NCBI GenBank assembly: GCA_028280565.1
Contig: JANQLQ010000089.1
Coordinates: 1 to 57,434 of the forward strand
Direction: 5' to 3'
Origin: Fulvivirga sp.
GTDB lineage: Bacteria > Bacteroidota > Bacteroidia > Cytophagales > Cyclobacteriaceae
Length of the DNA: 57,434 nt
The notes under the pieces are model-generated. The model was not told the origin of the DNA, made no database searches, and was given only the letters and a program-made list of their open reading frames with translations. The translations under genes were made by a program, and so were the position numbers. The first letter of the stretch is position 1. Each line of letters opens with the position of its first letter. This document shows, piece after piece, positions 40,042-50,798 of the stretch.

Positions 40042-41961
40042 TTGATCTCTGACCATACTATAGAGCTGGTAAAAGACAGGATGGACATTGAAGAGGTGGT
40101 GTCTGATTATGTCAGTCTCAAACGCAAGGGACAAAACCTGTGGGCCTGTTGTCCATTTCATGACGAAAAAACACCCTCTTTTTCTGTAGCTCCTCATAAA
40201 GGGATATACAAGTGCTTCGGCTGCGGTAAGGCCGGTGATAGTATCTCTTTTGTCCAGGAACACGACGGGCTTAGCTACATGGAAGCCATCCGGTGGCTGG
40301 CAAACAAGTATGGTATAGAAGTAGAAGAGGCGGAGCGCACGGATGAGCAAATAGAGCAGCAAAACGAAAGGGATAGCTTATACATCATCATGGGGTTTGC
40401 CCGGGATTATTTCCAGCGTTTACTACAAGAAAATGAGCAGGGACGGTCCATCGGGATGAGTTATTTCAAGGAGCGCGGATTTACGGAAAAAACCATTGAA
40501 AAATTTGAGCTAGGCTATAGCTTAGACCAGTGGGATGCTCTTACAAAAGAGGCAATAAACAAAGCTTATAGCGAAGATCTCCTAGAAAAAGCAGGCTTGC
40601 TTGTACGGAAAGAAGGAGGTAAAAAATATGATCGTTTCCGGGGCAGGGTGATCTTCCCGATCCATAATGTTTCCGGCAAGGTAGTAGCTTTTGGCGCCCG
40701 GACTTTAAAAAAAGACGACAAGCCTAAATACCTCAACTCCCCTGAAACCGAAGTCTATCACAAAAGCAAGGTGCTTTATGGGCTCTACCAGGCGAGACAA
40801 GCCATACGCCAACAGGATAACTGCTACTTGGTGGAAGGGTATACGGATGTTATTTCCTTACATCAATCGGATATTGAGAATGTGGTGGCATCGTCGGGAA
40901 CTTCATTGACCGCCGACCAGGTAAAACTGATCAGCCGCTTTTCGCAGAATATTACCGTCCTATTTGATGGCGATACCGCCGGGGTAAAGGCTTCCTTACG
41001 TGGGATCGATATGATCCTGCAAGAGGGGATGAATGTGCGGGTGGTCATGTTCCCAGCAGGAGAGGACCCCGACAGCTACTCGCGTAAAATAGGCACCTCG
41101 GCCTTTCAACAGTACCTGCGGGATCATTTACAGGATTTTATCACCTTTAAACTCAACCTGTTCGCAGAAGACGCCTCGCGTGACCCCTTAAAAAAGGCGG
41201 AGTCGATAAAAGAAGTGATCAGTAGTATTGCCGTCATCCCTGACCCGGTAAAACGGGCGGTATACCTCAAGGAATCGTCCAAGTTACTGGAAATGGATGA
41301 ATCCGTGCTGCTAGCGGAGCTGAATAAGTTACTGATCGAAAGAAAACAGAAGCAAACAAAGCCAAGGCAACACCGAGAGGAAACGGATACTACCCAGGCC
41401 GCGGTGGCCCTTGAGCGAGACGCCGAACCGTTTGATCAGCGAGGCATAATTGCCATACAAGAAAGGGAAAGCATCCGCCTTCTATTAAACTACGGTCATA
41501 ACGAACTGGAGGATAATTATAAATTGTACCAGTACTTGCTGGAAGAGTTGAGCGAAGTTGAATTTACAGACCCGTTATACAAGGAGATCTTTGAGATCTT
41601 TAAAAAAGAACATGATAACGGCAATACGATCGATAGCCAGTATTTTATCCATCATGGTTCTGGAGAGGTAAAACAGGCTGTGATAGACCTGACTTCTGTG
41701 AGAAGAGAAGTAAGCCCGATCTGGACGGATAAGTACCAGATCCATGTCCCCCATGAGCAGGATACCCTTGATCATACTGTGTATCAAAATATCACGCGCC
41801 TTAAGCGTAATATCATTCAAAAACTCATCGATGAGAACATGGAGAATCTAAAAAACGTGACAGACCCTGTAGAAATGGATCGGCTTTTTGATATACAAAA
41901 GAGGCTGAAAGCCAGCGAAATGGAGCTTTCAAAGATTCTCGGTATCGTTATTTCCAGGTAG
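40042..41961 (+). CDS. dnaG: DNA primase
   Basis: 639 residues from a TTG start. Zinc-binding domain with CCPFHDEKTPSF and CFGCGKAGD (about 37-65), RNA polymerase domain, and Toprim fold with VEGYTDVISL (about 264), SSGTSLT and LFDGDTAGVKA. The C-terminal part (about 440-639) would bind the replicative helicase. It synthesises RNA primers for the replication fork. Divergent from the mrp-nifU pair; no sigma-factor or rpsU gene follows. Confidence 0.95.
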   Translation: MISDHTIELVKDRMDIEEVVSDYVSLKRKGQNLWACCPFHDEKTPSFSVAPHKGIYKCFGCGKAGDSISFVQEHDGLSYMEAIRWLANKYGIEVEEAERTDEQIEQQNERDSLYIIMGFARDYFQRLLQENEQGRSIGMSYFKERGFTEKTIEKFELGYSLDQWDALTKEAINKAYSEDLLEKAGLLVRKEGGKKYDRFRGRVIFPIHNVSGKVVAFGARTLKKDDKPKYLNSPETEVYHKSKVLYGLYQARQAIRQQDNCYLVEGYTDVISLHQSDIENVVASSGTSLTADQVKLISRFSQNITVLFDGDTAGVKASLRGIDMILQEGMNVRVVMFPAGEDPDSYSRKIGTSAFQQYLRDHLQDFITFKLNLFAEDASRDPLKKAESIKEVISSIAVIPDPVKRAVYLKESSKLLEMDESVLLAELNKLLIERKQKQTKPRQHREETDTTQAAVALERDAEPFDQRGIIAIQERESIRLLLNYGHNELEDNYKLYQYLLEELSEVEFTDPLYKEIFEIFKKEHDNGNTIDSQYFIHHGSGEVKQAVIDLTSVRREVSPIWTDKYQIHVPHEQDTLDHTVYQNITRLKRNIIQKLIDENMENLKNVTDPVEMDRLFDIQKRLKASEMELSKILGIVISR

Positions 41962-42195
41962 TTTCGCTGCCAGGGCCGATCCTATCGTTCACCCTGTTAT
42001 CATGAATAAACCTTCTTTGTTTTTCCTATGTTGTAAGGGTGAGCGAAGCGCATGCACAGGTTAAAACTGTTAGAATTATGTGCCTGTGGACGAGTTTAAA
42101 GGTGCTGAACCAGCCTTGACCATGCGTGGGTAAAGTAAAGTTTGAGATAAGATTTTTAACCCCTTAAATAAAATCTATTTTTGCAGTCGAGGAAA

Positions 42196-43431
42196 ATGCA
42201 AATGCAAGAGAATATCCAATTAAGCACCATAGAGGAAGCCATTGAGGACATAAAAAATGGCAAAGTTATTATTGTAGTAGATGATGAAGACCGGGAAAAC
42301 GAAGGAGATTTTGTTTGTGCAGCGGAGTGCATAACTCCCGAGATCGTCAATTTTATGGCGACCCACGGCAGGGGGCTGATCTGTGTGCCTTTGATTGAAG
42401 ATCGATGCGAAGAACTTGGGCTTGAGCTCATGGTGGGGAAAAATACTGCCACGTTCCAAACACCGTTTACCGTTTCGGTGGACCTGATCGGTCATGGCTG
42501 TACCACGGGAATTTCCGCCCACGACCGGTACCAAACCATAAAGGCTTTAGCAGACCCGGGTACTGATCCCAAAGAGCTGGGAAAGCCCGGGCATATTTTC
42601 CCTTTAAAAGCGAAACGCGGTGGGGTTTTGCGCAGGGCCGGGCATACCGAGGCAGCTATTGACCTGGCCAGGCTAGCGGGTTTCCGTCCCGCAGGGGTAC
42701 TGGTGGAGATCATGAATGACGATGGCTCTATGGCCAGGCTTTCTGACTTGGTACAGGTATCCAAACGGTTTGATCTAAAACTCGTTTCTATACAAGACCT
42801 GATAGAATACAGGATCGAGAAGGAGAGCCTGATTGAAAAAAAGGTAGAAGATGTGAATATGCCTACCATGTGGGGAGATTTCCGGCTTACGGTTTATGAG
42901 CAAAAAAGTACTGGCGATAACCACTTAGCACTGGTCAAAGGAAGCTGGGAACCGGGTGAAGCGGTGTTGGTGAGGGTCCATTCTTCCTGTGTGACAGGGG
43001 ATATTTTTGGTTCATGCCGCTGCGACTGCGGGGGGCAGCTCCATAACGCGATGCAAATGGTGGAAAAAGAAGGAAAAGGCGTGGTCCTTTATATGAACCA
43101 AGAGGGTAGGGGCATAGGTCTTGTGAACAAGCTTAAGGCGTACAAATTGCAAGAAGAAGGATTGGATACGGTGGAGGCTAATTTGAAGCTAGGCTTTGAT
43201 ATGGACCAAAGGGATTATGGGGTAGGAGCCCAGATCTTAAGAGATCTCGGGGTGAAAAAGATCCGGCTTATCTCTAACAACCCTAAAAAAAGGGTAGGCC
43301 TGATCGGCTATGGTTTGGAGATTGTGGATAGCGTGCCGATAGAAATAGCCCCTAACCGGTATAACGAGAAATACTTAAAAACCAAAAGAGACAAAATGGG
43401 GCACCAGATCCTGAAAAATACAGATCAATGA
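42196..43431 (+). CDS. ribBA: Bifunctional DHBP synthase / GTP cyclohydrolase II
   Basis: About 411 residues. N-terminal RibB half with [17 protein letters not shown] and [16 protein letters not shown]-terminal RibA half with [19 protein letters not shown] (zinc Cys triad) and [11 protein letters not shown]. The two reactions start riboflavin synthesis from ribulose 5-phosphate and GTP. No FMN riboswitch is visible upstream. A TATTTTTG at 42176-42183 fits the Bacteroidota -7 box (TAnnTTTG), without a clear -33 box. The TGA overlaps the next ATG. Confidence 0.95.
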   Translation: MQMQENIQLSTIEEAIEDIKNGKVIIVVDDEDRENEGDFVCAAECITPEIVNFMATHGRGLICVPLIEDRCEELGLELMVGKNTATFQTPFTVSVDLIGHGCTTGISAHDRYQTIKALADPGTDPKELGKPGHIFPLKAKRGGVLRRAGHTEAAIDLARLAGFRPAGVLVEIMNDDGSMARLSDLVQVSKRFDLKLVSIQDLIEYRIEKESLIEKKVEDVNMPTMWGDFRLTVYEQKSTGDNHLALVKGSWEPGEAVLVRVHSSCVTGDIFGSCRCDCGGQLHNAMQMVEKEGKGVVLYMNQEGRGIGLVNKLKAYKLQEEGLDTVEANLKLGFDMDQRDYGVGAQILRDLGVKKIRLISNNPKKRVGLIGYGLEIVDSVPIEIAPNRYNEKYLKTKRDKMGHQILKNTDQ

Positions 43432-44057
43432 GAGGTATCTTGATCATATTGCTTTTTCCTGTGTGCGTGGCGGCAGGCCAAACTTTCCCTAACGAGGTAT
43501 GGCATGACGGGCAGGCGGTATTGGTAGGAGGCGATACGCTCAAAGGCATGATCAAGTATAATTTAGAAACTGACCTGGTCCAGCACAAGTTCGACCAAGC
43601 CAGTACTATTAATACCCTTACGGCAAGGAGCCTTGCTTTTTTCGAGATATTTGATAACACCTCCAATCGTTACCGGCAGTTTTATGTTTTGCCCTACAGT
43701 GTGCGGAGGGATTATAAGGCCCCTATCATCTTTGAACTTATCCTGGAGGGCCAAGAGCTAACCCTTTTAAGTCGTGAAAAGGTAGAGTACCAGGTGACAA
43801 GTTATCCCTATGCCGTTAGCGGCACCTACACAAGGTTGGTGTTAGTATATACCCATTATTTCCTAGCTCCTGACGGGCATATTGAAATGTATACAGGGAA
43901 GAAAAAGGACCTTTTATGGATCATGAAGAAAAAGTCCGCGGTGATGAAAAGATTCCTCAAGAACAATAAGATCAAGCCTGACCGGCGCACAGACCTGGTC
44001 AGGACCGTTAACTATTATAATTCACTCTTTGAAAATCCAGAAACTAAGGCAAACTAA
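43428..44057 (+). CDS. Secreted protein of unknown function
   Basis: 209 residues with a signal peptide ([16 protein letters not shown]). The mature part starts [21 protein letters not shown], a pattern known from Bacteroidota periplasmic proteins of unknown role, and goes on in beta-rich sequence with a basic C-terminus ([17 protein letters not shown]). It overlaps ribBA by 4 bp and surE by one base, so it is part of that operon. Confidence 0.75.
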   Translation: MRGILIILLFPVCVAAGQTFPNEVWHDGQAVLVGGDTLKGMIKYNLETDLVQHKFDQASTINTLTARSLAFFEIFDNTSNRYRQFYVLPYSVRRDYKAPIIFELILEGQELTLLSREKVEYQVTSYPYAVSGTYTRLVLVYTHYFLAPDGHIEMYTGKKKDLLWIMKKKSAVMKRFLKNNKIKPDRRTDLVRTVNYYNSLFENPETKAN

Positions 44058-44827
44058 TGGGCAAACCACTGATCCTAGTCTCTAACGACGACGGAATTAC
44101 CTCCAAAGGCATACGGGTATTAGTAGAAACTATGAAAAAATTGGGGGATGTGATCGTGGTGGCGCCGGACAGCCCTCAAAGCGGGATGGGGCATGCGATC
44201 ACCATCGGCAATACCCTGCGTTTGGAGGAGACCGATATTTTTGGCAATATACCGGCCTACGAATGTTCAGGCACTCCTGCAGACTGTGTTAAAATAGCCA
44301 AGCATTTTGTGCTCAAGGAGAGAAAACCTGACCTGGTGGTCAGTGGTATTAACCATGGCGCCAATACTTCTATCAGTGTGCTTTACAGTGGTACCATGTC
44401 AGCGGCTATCGAGGCTGCTTTGGAGGGAACACCGGCCCTGGGGTTTTCTTTATGCGATTACTCCCACGAGGCGGATTTTAGCCACACGATCGATTATGTA
44501 GAGCAGATAACAGGCAATGTGTTGGAAAAAGGATTGACCAAGGGAGTAGCGCTCAATGTAAACATTCCCCCCCGGCGTAATGAAACGATCAAAGGGATTA
44601 AGATCTGCCGACAGGCGAATGCTAAGTGGCAGGAAGATTTTGATATGCGACATGATCCCTACGGCCGCCGGTATTTCTGGATGGCCGGTAACTTTATCAA
44701 CCATGATAAGGGGGAGGATAATGATGAATGGGCGATAGCCAATAATTATGTATCCGTGGTGCCTTGCCAGTATGACCTTACTGCTCATCACGCTATCAGT
44801 ATTCTAAATGATGATTGGGAGTTTTGA
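44057..44827 (+). CDS. surE: 5'-nucleotidase SurE
   Basis: 256 residues, the usual length. LVSNDDGITSKGI near the N-terminus is the metal-binding DD motif; APDSPQSGMGHAIT, YECSGTPADCVKIA and VSGINHGANTSISVLYSGTM are typical. It removes phosphate from nucleoside 5'-monophosphates and survival-related phosphates. Third gene of the ribBA operon (TAATG junction). Confidence 0.95.
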   Translation: MGKPLILVSNDDGITSKGIRVLVETMKKLGDVIVVAPDSPQSGMGHAITIGNTLRLEETDIFGNIPAYECSGTPADCVKIAKHFVLKERKPDLVVSGINHGANTSISVLYSGTMSAAIEAALEGTPALGFSLCDYSHEADFSHTIDYVEQITGNVLEKGLTKGVALNVNIPPRRNETIKGIKICRQANAKWQEDFDMRHDPYGRRYFWMAGNFINHDKGEDNDEWAIANNYVSVVPCQYDLTAHHAISILNDDWEF

Positions 44828-45609
44828 TAGAGAAAGGATTCGAGGTGAATTAGTATACTGTTTTGATGAATTGCGGGGACGCTCACGTCACGCCAAGCGA
44901 ATATGGAACAAAGCGCCCTTGAAGTTAGCGTTGATGGTAAAACCTAGACTCGATTAAAAAATGAACGTCATTCTGTGCCGGTGGCTGTGGGAGGCTCATT
45001 GCGAGGGCCGGACTGCTGTGTTATAGAACGGAAACTACTCCCCAGTTTAAAGACTGTGAAAGTATGCTAAACCTCATGTTAAGCCTAGGCTACCATGATT
45101 TTAAATTGAATTGAGACGTTAATTTTGGCAAGTTAAGCTATATTTTTCGGATGTTTCGGGTAATGGGAGCCACGAAATGAGCAGTATACGCGGGATTTTA
45201 TGGTTCTAAGTCCAGTTTTCATTTTCTTTTGCACGCCCAAAAGAAAACGAAACAAAAGAAAAGGGCGCCAGCAACAAAGCCCATTTTCCCCTCGAAACGC
45301 ACTGCTCAGCCCCTATAGGCCGCTTACCCACAGGCCTCAAATGTGCCGCGCTGTTCCTGGATGTCTCCCCTCGGTACGTTACTTGAATTTTCAACGATGT
45401 CCTAAATGCCTACAGCTGTTAGTTTAACCATACTTTTAAATCCCGAAGGGATGAAAGTAGTATAAGAAATAGTCTAATCATTACCAGCAACCCCGAGGGG
45501 ATGGCATTATTTCACTCCTTCGAAGTTTAAAAATAGAGATCAAAATTCAATGTATTTCCCGGGGCTGGCGATTATGGGTTGATACTGGGTGTGAGGTAAA
45601 CCACAAAAC
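44828..45609. other. Non-coding stretch with repeat-like sequence
   Basis: 782 bp without a gene. Around 45210-45290 lies a Lys/Arg-codon-rich stretch (CACGCCCAAAAGAAAACG) of a kind I know as a dispersed intergenic repeat in Cytophagales. Around 45440-45510 two short palindromes of REP type occur (ATCCCGAAGGGAT and ACCCCGAGGGG). Apparent frames here (45200-45427 and 45206-45394) are products of this repeat, not genes. Confidence 0.5.
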
Positions 45610-46641
45610 TCAAAATCTCATTTTTTCACGATACTCACTGGGTGTGATCCCCTCAAATCGCTTGAATACGTTCGTAAAAGTGGTCTTGTTATTAAATCCA
45701 CTATCATACGCTACATCAATGATCCGAAGGTGAGCGTCTTGGGAGTTGGATAGGATTCTTTTGGCTTCTTCAAACCGATACCTATTTACAAAATCAGGAA
45801 AGCTCACCCCTTCCACTTGGTTTAACGACTGCGAGATATGATGTGCCGAGAACGAGGTGCGGTCGGCCACATCGGCCAGCTTCAGGTCACTTTTTAGATA
45901 AGGTTTTTCCCGGCTGAAATAGTTTTTTAGAGCCGTGAGTATCGCACCTGAAGCTCTTTTTGATAAAGAAGACCGGGCATATCGTTGATGATCAAGCTGC
46001 CTAAGCTGCTCCGGGTGTACATAACCTTTGTATCCCACAAAATAGATGAAGAGGCATGAACTGGCGGAGATCATATAATCGTACTCTATCCTTAACCATC
46101 CTGACCATGCCAGTAAATAATACGAAACGACGCTTAAGACATAACCCATGAAGGATAACACCAGTTGTTTTCTCCAAGCATAGCCAAGACTCGCTTTGGG
46201 TTCTACATATCGATAAGAGAGAAAGGCATAAATGCCCAGGTGAATGATTTGCAGAACCACCTGCAAGATGTCTAGCGAGCGTACCCTGCTTTCTACCAGG
46301 TGATTTTGAAAAAGAAAGTAAAGGATAAAGATCAAAAACGGGAAGAGGTGCGTCCTGCTAAAGGAGGCTTCATCGTACCCGGACCGGGTATAAAAATAAA
46401 TTAAAGGACCAATTACGTAGTTAAACCCTAGGCATATTCCTGCCATCCTAGGTAAGAATGACAAATATCCTGTCCAAAAGGCGACATAATACAGGAGACA
46501 GGTACTAAAAAGGAATAGTACGACGGCCAATATGGATTGACTTCTTGACTTTTTTAGAGCCAACATGAAGGCGAGAAAAAAGCCCTGTACAGCTGCCACC
46601 AGGAAAATGATGGCCCAGGTATTTAAAGAAGGTTGTGCCAA
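45610..46641 (-). CDS. AraC-family regulator with N-terminal membrane domain
   Basis: 343 residues: about seven membrane segments in the first 215 residues (AIIFLVAAVQGFFLAFMLAL onward), then a cytoplasmic AraC DNA-binding domain with two helix-turn-helix parts (LADVADRTSFSAHHISQSLN; IIDVAYDSGFNNKTTFTNVFKR) ending GITPSEYREKMRF. The design links a membrane signal to gene control. It lies alone, divergent from nothing, downstream of the peroxidase gene with a terminator between. Ligand and targets unknown. Confidence 0.9.
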   Translation of the reverse strand: MAQPSLNTWAIIFLVAAVQGFFLAFMLALKKSRSQSILAVVLFLFSTCLLYYVAFWTGYLSFLPRMAGICLGFNYVIGPLIYFYTRSGYDEASFSRTHLFPFLIFILYFLFQNHLVESRVRSLDILQVVLQIIHLGIYAFLSYRYVEPKASLGYAWRKQLVLSFMGYVLSVVSYYLLAWSGWLRIEYDYMISASSCLFIYFVGYKGYVHPEQLRQLDHQRYARSSLSKRASGAILTALKNYFSREKPYLKSDLKLADVADRTSFSAHHISQSLNQVEGVSFPDFVNRYRFEEAKRILSNSQDAHLRIIDVAYDSGFNNKTTFTNVFKRFEGITPSEYREKMRF

Positions 46642-46714
46642 GTGACGCTTTTCCTTTTAAAAATAATGAATATCTACATGAAAATAGGTATGCCTTTATA
46701 TGAGCTAAAAAAGG

Positions 46715-46757
46715 AAAAAGGCGGGATAATTTTTGCCAAAAATTATCCCGCCTTTTT
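46715..46757 (-). terminator. Strong bidirectional terminator
   Basis: A perfect 20-bp stem, AAAAAGGCGGGATAATTTTT with its complement, and a three-base loop (GCC), ending in T on both strands. It lies 38 bp after the stop of the peroxidase gene and before the AraC gene. Confidence 0.93.
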
Positions 46758-46795
46758 TATCCTGGGCGCTTCGTTTGCTGTGCTATAAAATGAAC

Positions 46796-48733
46796 TCAGT
46801 ATTCTCCCCCGATTTTCCGGTCGTTGAGGTCGTCGTTTTTAGCAAAGGCTGGCAACTTACCGGGGATGGCCGGGTTTTCATCAATATCCGAGAGAGACTC
46901 CATAAATGTAATGATCAGTCTTTGCTCTTCATCCGTAAGGTCCAATGGATCTTCCGGGAGGGTTTGATTATTTACCTCTAATCCAAGGCCTATCCCACCG
47001 CCTTTATTATAAAAATCCATGACTTCTTCCAAGGTATTATAAACGCCGTTATGCATGTAAGGTGCTGTATACTTGACATTACGCACGGTAGGTGTTTTAA
47101 ACGCATGTTGGTAGATCTCGGAAGATTCCTTGATCCTTCCCGCCACACGACCGGGATCAGGATCGATGGCACTGTTGTCAGTACTGGCAGGTACGCCTAA
47201 CACCTCGGACTCTGATTCTTCATAAAGCGGGGGAACCAGCCCATTGAATACGGGTGCAAAATGGCAGGTGCCACAAGCTGCTTTCCCGTAAAACAGGTTA
47301 AAACCTTTCACCACGTCCGCATCTATTTCATTGGTCTCTCCCCGGGCATAGCGGTCAAACGGGCTGTTGAGCCGGGAAAGCGAGGCCACATAAGCGGAAA
47401 GAGCAGCAGAAATGGAGTATTTCTTAATGGGATCATTCTCAAGATGTGGAAAGGCCTTTTTAAACATAGCGACATACTCTTCACTGGTGGCGAGTTTTTC
47501 GATAAGCTCTAAAAAAGAACTCCTGAACTCATCATGGTCTATCACCACGTGTTCGATTTGATCGTCGAGCACTTCTACCCTTAGATCATAGAAAAAACGA
47601 TCTGCGTAAACAGCATTGATAAGGGTGGGGGAGTTCCTCTCTACCGTACCGGTCATGTTAAAGGCCATACTTTTTTTCATGCCGTCTGTAAATGCCTTTT
47701 TAGGATCGTGGCAAGAGGCGCAAGAACGTTTGTTGTTTTGAGACAAGACAGGGTCAAAGAAAAGTACCTTGCCGAGGTTAACGACATCGTCGTTGAGTTC
47801 TTCTTTAGAATACCGTGTATAATTCGTTCGGTCCAGGAAATCTTCGGCAAAGATATTGTCAGCGTAATAATTGACAGGATGCTTCCTGTAAAGTGGAGAG
47901 GTTTCGTAATACGTCTCTATCCCAAGACTGGTTTGGGCTTTGAGAATGCCAGGGAATAATGGATTAATGTAGGTTCTTAAAAACTCAAGACGGTCGAAGG
48001 TGTCAAAATCTTGGTTTTCCTGTAAGTACTCTATAGCCTCGGTGAGTGTCTTATCAATGTTGACCTCTAGCCCTGGTGTTTTTTCTTTGATATAGGGCTT
48101 GTAGTAGGACAGCAGTTGCTTCACAGACTGTAAGCTTACTCGCTGCTCCTCTAACACCTGGCTTAACGAGGGGGAATCAAACCCGCTGAGCCCGGTTGTG
48201 AAGACCCTTACGAGTTGGAACCGGGAGGCTTCAAATACATGGCGATCAGTGACCAAGAGCTTATCTTGGTAATCACGAAGCGCCTTAATGTTGGTAGCAA
48301 ACTTATGAGACAAGTCCTTTATCGCTAAGCGATCCGGGTCATCGGCGAAGAGTGTTTCTTCCAGTACTTGTAATCCTTCCGGGTCTAATACCGTGATCTG
48401 GTCGTCAGCATGGCGTTCCAATGATTTTAACGGGGGCCCGTTGATGTAATCTTTGACAAATTCAGGATCGAAATAGGCGGTAAGGGGCTCCGAGCTTTTA
48501 TAAAGTAACCTTAGCTGCAAGAAATCACGTCGAAGCGATTCCATGTTGGCCTCTTTCGTTTTAGAATCAAGGTCTTCTGCGGCAGACACTAAAGCATCCA
48601 AGCCGCTGATATGCGCCTGTTTGATGGTTATCAGTCGATCTGCTGGGGTAGGTTTGCTTTTCCAAGCCGTGTTAAAGCAAATGGAAAATACCAATAAAAG
48701 TGTAGATAAGATAAGTAGATTTTTATTTCTCAT
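46796..48733 (-). CDS. Di-haem cytochrome c peroxidase family protein with long helical N-terminal domain
   Basis: About 645 residues from ATG at 48733, which opens a signal sequence (NLLILSTLLLVFSICFNTAW); the upstream in-frame ATG lies in the terminator of the gene before. Residues about 30-310 are helical and resemble imelysin-like domains. The C-terminal part has two haem sites, CASCH (about 336) and CGTCH (about 486), of the MauG/CcpA family. It would reduce peroxide or oxidise a partner in the periplasm. The helical domain is unusual next to a peroxidase. Confidence 0.85.
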   Translation of the reverse strand: MRNKNLLILSTLLLVFSICFNTAWKSKPTPADRLITIKQAHISGLDALVSAAEDLDSKTKEANMESLRRDFLQLRLLYKSSEPLTAYFDPEFVKDYINGPPLKSLERHADDQITVLDPEGLQVLEETLFADDPDRLAIKDLSHKFATNIKALRDYQDKLLVTDRHVFEASRFQLVRVFTTGLSGFDSPSLSQVLEEQRVSLQSVKQLLSYYKPYIKEKTPGLEVNIDKTLTEAIEYLQENQDFDTFDRLEFLRTYINPLFPGILKAQTSLGIETYYETSPLYRKHPVNYYADNIFAEDFLDRTNYTRYSKEELNDDVVNLGKVLFFDPVLSQNNKRSCASCHDPKKAFTDGMKKSMAFNMTGTVERNSPTLINAVYADRFFYDLRVEVLDDQIEHVVIDHDEFRSSFLELIEKLATSEEYVAMFKKAFPHLENDPIKKYSISAALSAYVASLSRLNSPFDRYARGETNEIDADVVKGFNLFYGKAACGTCHFAPVFNGLVPPLYEESESEVLGVPASTDNSAIDPDPGRVAGRIKESSEIYQHAFKTPTVRNVKYTAPYMHNGVYNTLEEVMDFYNKGGGIGLGLEVNNQTLPEDPLDLTDEEQRLIITFMESLSDIDENPAIPGKLPAFAKNDDLNDRKIGGEY

Positions 48734-48751
48734 AAGACGCCTGGAATAATG

Positions 48752-48786
48752 AAAAAAGCCTGGCCCTGGAGGGGCCAAGCTTTTAG
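48752..48786 (-). terminator. Terminator after the PhoX-family gene
   Basis: AAAAGCCTGGCCC pairs with GGGCCAAGCTTTT with one mismatched position, loop TGGAG, A/T runs on both sides. It lies 17 bp after the stop of the gene at 48803. Confidence 0.75.
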
Positions 48787-48802
48787 AGTGAGACAAACAA
48801 GA

Positions 48803-50659
48803 TTATTGAATGATCAGCTTTCTGCCTTCCCCGGAAGCTGTTTTCAAAAAGTAAGCTCCGGGCTTAAGATCAGAAACATCTAGGCTTTTTTGAGCCCTGA
48901 ATACTTTTATCCTCTGTCCTTGGTTATCGTACAAAGCTGCATCTATTACTTGGTTGAAGTTCAACTTTCGAGATACAGGGTTAGGCCATACTTGGAAGTT
49001 AAGGCTATTTTGTAGGTCATCTGCAAGGTCATCTACAGAAGTAACTGCTGTGATCGCTTCATCCCAACCCGTAATAGCAAACGTCAAAGAGTTATTGTAA
49101 GGGAATGGGTTGCTGGTAGAAGGGTGCTGGGAATTCACTAACAATGTTTTTCCATCAGGAGTAGCATGAGCACCCGTAACTTCTGAACCTAACGGTGTAA
49201 TGGCGATACGAATAAGGTCATCTACACTAGGGTCAGCAATAGAAAGGTCTAAAATATATAGCTCACATGTCCTGTTACCGATACCTGCAGGTACCCTTCC
49301 GTTAGAAGTGCCATTCAAATCTTCGCAGATCACCATATAAGGTCGCCCGTTGGTCACCATAACGTTCAGTCCGTCAGGGTTAGAAAGGTGCTTGTTAGGA
49401 TACTCGCTGATCATAGGTGAAGTCTCGAAGAAAGGACCACCATTTAAGAAAGTGGTAACAAGCCCAGTAGCAGGATCGAATTCAAGCACACGACCGTAAT
49501 AGTCGTTGAAGAAGCCAGCCATTACGAAATCAAGCACTTGGTCGTCAGTTTTCTCAGCTAACTCAGGATGTCTTTCTCTCACAGGCTCTATCCAGTGATA
49601 ATCCAACACACCACCGACATCACGTCCGTTTTGGAACCGAGTACCAATGTTATCGCGACCTGTCTCGGTCATATACACCTTGCCATCATAGTAAGTTACC
49701 CACTCAAGACGGTTGAACATGGTGGCGCCTAAGGCCAAGGCTTCATTTGCGTAGTTTAGGGCTACATTTAAGTCAGTGCTTGATAATTCTACCCAAGGAT
49801 CACCTGCTGCATCATGCTTGTAAGCAAACAATCTCCCGGAACGAAAATCACCAGGAGTATCTGCTACGAATTTGGTGAAAATACCAGGAGTAGCGTCAGC
49901 GCCTAAGTATACCGTTTGATTGTCTTCTGCAATGGCACCACCTTCAAAAGGCTGGCGTCCCCAGTTGTATTGTTTACGGACTGCTACTGCCTCACGTGGG
50001 TCGATCTCTACCATGTAATTGAAATTCTCGTATTTTTCAATTGTCTGTCCGGCGAAATTGCCAGGGATGTCAGTATTGATCGTCCAAGGGTCAAGGTCTC
50101 TTACCTGGCCCCGGAGAGATCCATTGCTGCTTCTGAACCACTCCTCTGCGGTCCATATTCTTCCGTCTATAGCTGAAGTGATCCCGCCGCAGTTCATACC
50201 CGTCTCACCTACGGTGTTCACAAAATCTACATTGAAGAAATCGCCGGAGCGGCCGTCAGAAAGCGTTTGAGGAACTACTTCCAGGAGATCGGTAACAGGA
50301 TCTCTTCTCACTTTGAATACGGTCATACCCCCGCCATCACCAATACTGTCATTGGCTATGATCATTTCGTGGTTTACACTGACCCAACCTAAGTCATCCG
50401 ACTCTTCATCAGGTGTGAAACCAATAAAATCATGCCATTGTTTGGCCAAAGCTTGCCCGGGAGCGTTTCCGTAGGTGGCAGTAGTCTGTACCAGGTCATC
50501 ACCTCCAACGAATAAAATTTGATGTTGTAATGGAGATGGCGGGAATACTACCTCCTCAGGCAGCCAAGCGGTATCTACCGATACATCGAAGAAAAATTGG
50601 CTGAAACCTACCGTAGGAATAAGTGTCGCACACAAAAATAAGAGTCGAATTTTTTTCAT
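48803..50659 (-). CDS. PhoX-family (DUF839) secreted protein with T9SS sorting domain
   Basis: 618 residues with a signal peptide (IRLLFLCATLIPTVGFSQ). The PhoX-type beta-propeller is marked by WVSVNHEMI, GGMTVFKVRRD, MNCGGITSAIDGRIWTAEEW (Cys pattern typical of PhoX-like), and GGAIAEDNQTVYLGAD. The C-terminus is a T9SS domain (FQVWPNPVSRKLNF, LKPGAYFLKTASGEG). Known PhoX members are calcium/iron alkaline phosphatases; whether this one is active is open. Exported to the surface. Confidence 0.88.
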   Translation of the reverse strand: MKKIRLLFLCATLIPTVGFSQFFFDVSVDTAWLPEEVVFPPSPLQHQILFVGGDDLVQTTATYGNAPGQALAKQWHDFIGFTPDEESDDLGWVSVNHEMIIANDSIGDGGGMTVFKVRRDPVTDLLEVVPQTLSDGRSGDFFNVDFVNTVGETGMNCGGITSAIDGRIWTAEEWFRSSNGSLRGQVRDLDPWTINTDIPGNFAGQTIEKYENFNYMVEIDPREAVAVRKQYNWGRQPFEGGAIAEDNQTVYLGADATPGIFTKFVADTPGDFRSGRLFAYKHDAAGDPWVELSSTDLNVALNYANEALALGATMFNRLEWVTYYDGKVYMTETGRDNIGTRFQNGRDVGGVLDYHWIEPVRERHPELAEKTDDQVLDFVMAGFFNDYYGRVLEFDPATGLVTTFLNGGPFFETSPMISEYPNKHLSNPDGLNVMVTNGRPYMVICEDLNGTSNGRVPAGIGNRTCELYILDLSIADPSVDDLIRIAITPLGSEVTGAHATPDGKTLLVNSQHPSTSNPFPYNNSLTFAITGWDEAITAVTSVDDLADDLQNSLNFQVWPNPVSRKLNFNQVIDAALYDNQGQRIKVFRAQKSLDVSDLKPGAYFLKTASGEGRKLIIQ

Positions 50660-50798
50660 GTTATTATAAGGATTATGGTGGAAAATATGGAGCCCAAGTT
50701 ACCATGATAATATGACCCAAATATTAAAGCCTGGTCATGATAAGTTTATTCGTTTGTTACTATGTTAACTCAACTTTAACGAGTCAAATAGTCCCGAA

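Noticed and set aside
41962-42195. FMN riboswitch upstream of ribBA
   Set aside because: I looked for the conserved AGGATATG and GGTTCGATTCCC-type boxes and found neither.
45200-45427. Frames with FFCTPKRKRNKRKG on plus and SFSFGRAKENENW on minus
   Set aside because: These are translations of a dispersed intergenic repeat common in Cytophagales, not genes.
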